Made by a program: the position numbers and the translations under genes | Shown: in pieces, positions 5,164-6,415 of the stretch | How the letters are laid out: each line of letters opens with the position of its first letter | Numbering within the stretch: position 1 is the first letter of the stretch | Notes under the pieces: generated by a model | The model's database searches: none | What the model was told of the DNA's origin: nothing | The model's input: only the letters and a program-made list of their open reading frames with translations | Source: Candidatus Hecatellales archaeon | GTDB lineage: Archaea; Thermoproteota; Bathyarchaeia; Hecatellales; Hecatellaceae | NCBI GenBank assembly: GCA_003662515.1 | Contig: QMYF01000032.1 | Coordinates: 1-6,415, forward strand | Reading direction: 5' to 3' | Length of the DNA: 6,415 nt

Positions 5164-6350
5164 CAGTCAAACCCCCTCTTATAGATTATTATGTGGTGTT
5201 CACCCAGCCCGCTGAGGTTGTGGTTTAACCCTATCTTGGCATCTTTAACCTGCCTTTCCCCAGCTTCCCCTCTAAGCTGCAGGAAGATCTCGTAGGCTTG
5301 AGCTATCCCTGTGGCTGCGAAGGGGTGGCCGCAGGCGATTAAGCCTCCCCTCGGGTTCACCACAACCTTTCCACCATAGTCGGAAAGCCCTTCCTCAATA
5401 AATTTTCCACCCTGCCCTTTCTCGCACCAGCCTAGCTCCTCGTATTCGATGATTTCTGAAATGGTGAAGCAGTCGTGGATTTCAGCTACATCCACATCTT
5501 CAGGCTTTATTCCAGCCATCTCGTAGGCCTGGCGGGCTGCCAGCCTTAGGGCAGGCCACTCCCACCACTCGTAGGTGGCCTTCTGCCAGCTTCCATGGAG
5601 GCACACCTGGCTGGTGCCTATAAGGTAGACAGGCTTATCGGTGAGCTCCTTAGCTTTCTCCTCCGAGGCGAGGATGCAGGCAGCCGCCCCATCCGTGTTG
5701 GTGCTGCAGTCGAAAAGCTTCAGCGGGTAGGCTATCATCCTAGATTTAAGGGCTGTTTCCAAGGTTACAGGCCCATGCTTCTTATACCGCTCGTAGTGGT
5801 GCGCGTAGGGGGTTTTCATGGCATGCCTATGGTTTTTCACGGAAACCATGGCCATCTGCTCCTCGGTGGTTCCAAACTTGCGCATGTGGGCTTGGGCGGC
5901 CATGGCGAAGGCTGCTGGAGGCGTTAGGCCGAAACAGCCCTCCCAGTCGTGGTCCATGGCTGAAGCAGCGTTAAGGAAGATTTCCTCGTGGACAGGTATC
6001 ATGAGCTTCTCGACGCCGAGGCACATAACCATGTCAACGTAGCCGCTGGCTATGGCCCACCAGGCGGTGCGGATGGCTGTGGTTCCGCTTCCACACTGGT
6101 TTTCCACTCGCATGTAAAGCTTCTTGGGCTGTAAGCCTATGATTTGCGCGATGAAAGGGGCGGGATGCACTTGGACGCCTGTCCGCTCCGCGTAGGTTGT
6201 GGCTAGGATGAAGCCATCTATCTCCTTGTGATCGATGTTCGGATTGCTGTCGAAGCATGCTTTCGCGGCTTCGGCGGCTAGCTGACGGAAGTTGGCGGCT
6301 CTTCTACCCCACTTGTTCACTCCTCCGGCGACCATAACAACCTTTCTCAA
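5163..6350 (-). CDS. Thiolase-family enzyme (archaeal / SCP2-type acyl-CoA thiolase), 395 aa
   Basis: A thiolase-fold enzyme expected to cleave or form a beta-ketoacyl-CoA. The nucleophile is Cys86 in NQCGSGTTA. His292 lies in EIHDCFT and His342 in ACGHPFAATG. Instead of the C-terminal Cys-Gly-Gly of bacterial thiolases it has NHNLSGLG (His377), the HN-x-(G/S)-G form of archaeal and SCP2-type enzymes. Length of 395 residues is normal. Intact Cys and His residues favour a true thiolase over HMG-CoA synthase or an Ltp2-type aldolase, although the DUF35 partner occurs with all three. Start is TTG at 6350-6348: GAGGAGG (6361-6367) is 10 bases upstream, an in-frame TGA lies at 6368-6366, and the resulting MRKV N-terminus matches family starts. 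The ATG five codons in (MVAGG) would remove the first strand. It overlaps the DUF35 gene by one base. The substrate is not predictable; a BbsB-like acyl-CoA thiolase is possible. Confidence 0.93.
   Translation of the reverse strand: MRKVVMVAGGVNKWGRRAANFRQLAAEAAKACFDSNPNIDHKEIDGFILATTYAERTGVQVHPAPFIAQIIGLQPKKLYMRVENQCGSGTTAIRTAWWAIASGYVDMVMCLGVEKLMIPVHEEIFLNAASAMDHDWEGCFGLTPPAAFAMAAQAHMRKFGTTEEQMAMVSVKNHRHAMKTPYAHHYERYKKHGPVTLETALKSRMIAYPLKLFDCSTNTDGAAACILASEEKAKELTDKPVYLIGTSQVCLHGSWQKATYEWWEWPALRLAARQAYEMAGIKPEDVDVAEIHDCFTISEIIEYEELGWCEKGQGGKFIEEGLSDYGGKVVVNPRGGLIACGHPFAATGIAQAYEIFLQLRGEAGERQVKDAKIGLNHNLSGLGEHHIIIYKRGFD
5172..5179 (-). promoter_or_regulatory. Ribosome binding site of the DUF35 gene, inside the thiolase 3' end
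   Basis: The minus-strand sequence AGAGGGGG lies in the last codons of the thiolase gene, 8 bases before the ATG of the DUF35 gene. It supports the ATG at 5163 and, with the one-base TGATG overlap, points to translational coupling. Confidence 0.7.
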
Positions 6351-6360
6351 AGCTTCCCTT

Positions 6361-6367
6361 CCTCCTC
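6361..6367 (-). promoter_or_regulatory. Ribosome binding site deciding the TTG start of the thiolase
   Basis: The minus-strand sequence GAGGAGG is 10 bases before TTG at 6350 and about 25 before the next in-frame ATG. It therefore favours the TTG. An in-frame stop overlaps its upstream end, so no longer N-terminus is possible. Confidence 0.7.
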
Positions 6368-6383
6368 AAAAAGGAAAGAGTGT

Positions 6384-6399
6384 TTAGCATATAGGCTAA
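6384..6399. promoter_or_regulatory. Palindrome TTAGC-N6-GCTAA around a TATA-like core upstream of the thiolase
   Basis: Perfect 5-base inverted arms (6384-6388 and 6395-6399) flank a 6-base centre; read on the minus strand this gives CTATAT, a weak TATA-like string. It lies 34-49 bases before the thiolase start. If it is the TATA box, transcription would begin near 6365 and leave a very short leader that cuts into the Shine-Dalgarno site. It could instead be an operator. The arms are short, so chance is possible. Confidence 0.35.
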
Positions 6400-6415
6400 G
6401 TTGACGGTGGGAATA

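Noticed and set aside
5163..6350. HMG-CoA synthase or Ltp2-type steroid aldolase
   Set aside because: The DUF35 partner fits these too, but intact NQCGSG, HDCF and GHPFAATG residues match a Cys-His thiolase better.

Overview
The window looks like part of an archaeal genome, most likely an uncultured, possibly thermophilic Thermoproteota-type lineage such as a bathyarchaeon. The lineage is a guess; the domain is better supported. The archaeal signs are a BRE/TTTAAATA-type promoter at 4626-4640, strong purine-rich Shine-Dalgarno sites of the GGGGGTGA and GAGGAGG type, T-tract gene ends, and a thiolase paired with a zinc-ribbon/OB-fold (DUF35) protein. No RNA gene, insertion sequence or CRISPR array was seen.

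Left part (1-1745, plus strand): the 3' three-quarters of a gene for the molybdopterin-binding large subunit of a xanthine-oxidase-family molybdenum hydroxylase. The 5' end lies outside the window. The frame is open from base 3 and alignable to the family throughout, except for one in-frame TAG at 105-107. That codon falls where the family has the conserved Gln of the S/T-T-Q motif, the residue that in bovine xanthine dehydrogenase sits against the molybdenum oxo ligand. The ATG at 162 is therefore only the first Met after the interruption and not a natural start.

Right part (6350-1803, minus strand): five genes in one direction that converge on the molybdenum hydroxylase gene. In order of transcription they are a TTG-initiated thiolase, a DUF35 zinc-ribbon/OB protein overlapping it by one base, a 148-base gap holding a well-formed archaeal promoter, a GTG-initiated FadH-like multidomain flavoenzyme, a 174-residue protein resembling the ATC-hydrolase/DUF6125-type families, and a 71-residue two-cluster ferredoxin. 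The last three are 6-15 bases apart, and each downstream ribosome binding site lies on the end of the preceding gene. This indicates one transcript.

Taken together the genes suggest anaerobic breakdown or remodelling of acyl-CoA substrates, possibly cyclic or aromatic. The Mo-hydroxylase would add hydroxyl or remove oxygen functions, the iron-sulfur flavoenzyme would reduce conjugated enoyl or dienoyl groups with the small ferredoxin as a plausible electron partner, and the thiolase/DUF35 pair would cleave or form a beta-ketoacyl-CoA. The substrate cannot be read from the sequence. The points most worth following are the amber codon at the Mo-site Gln, the changed active-site residue of the flavoenzyme, the unrecognised small protein between flavoenzyme and ferredoxin, and a palindrome at the putative thiolase promoter.
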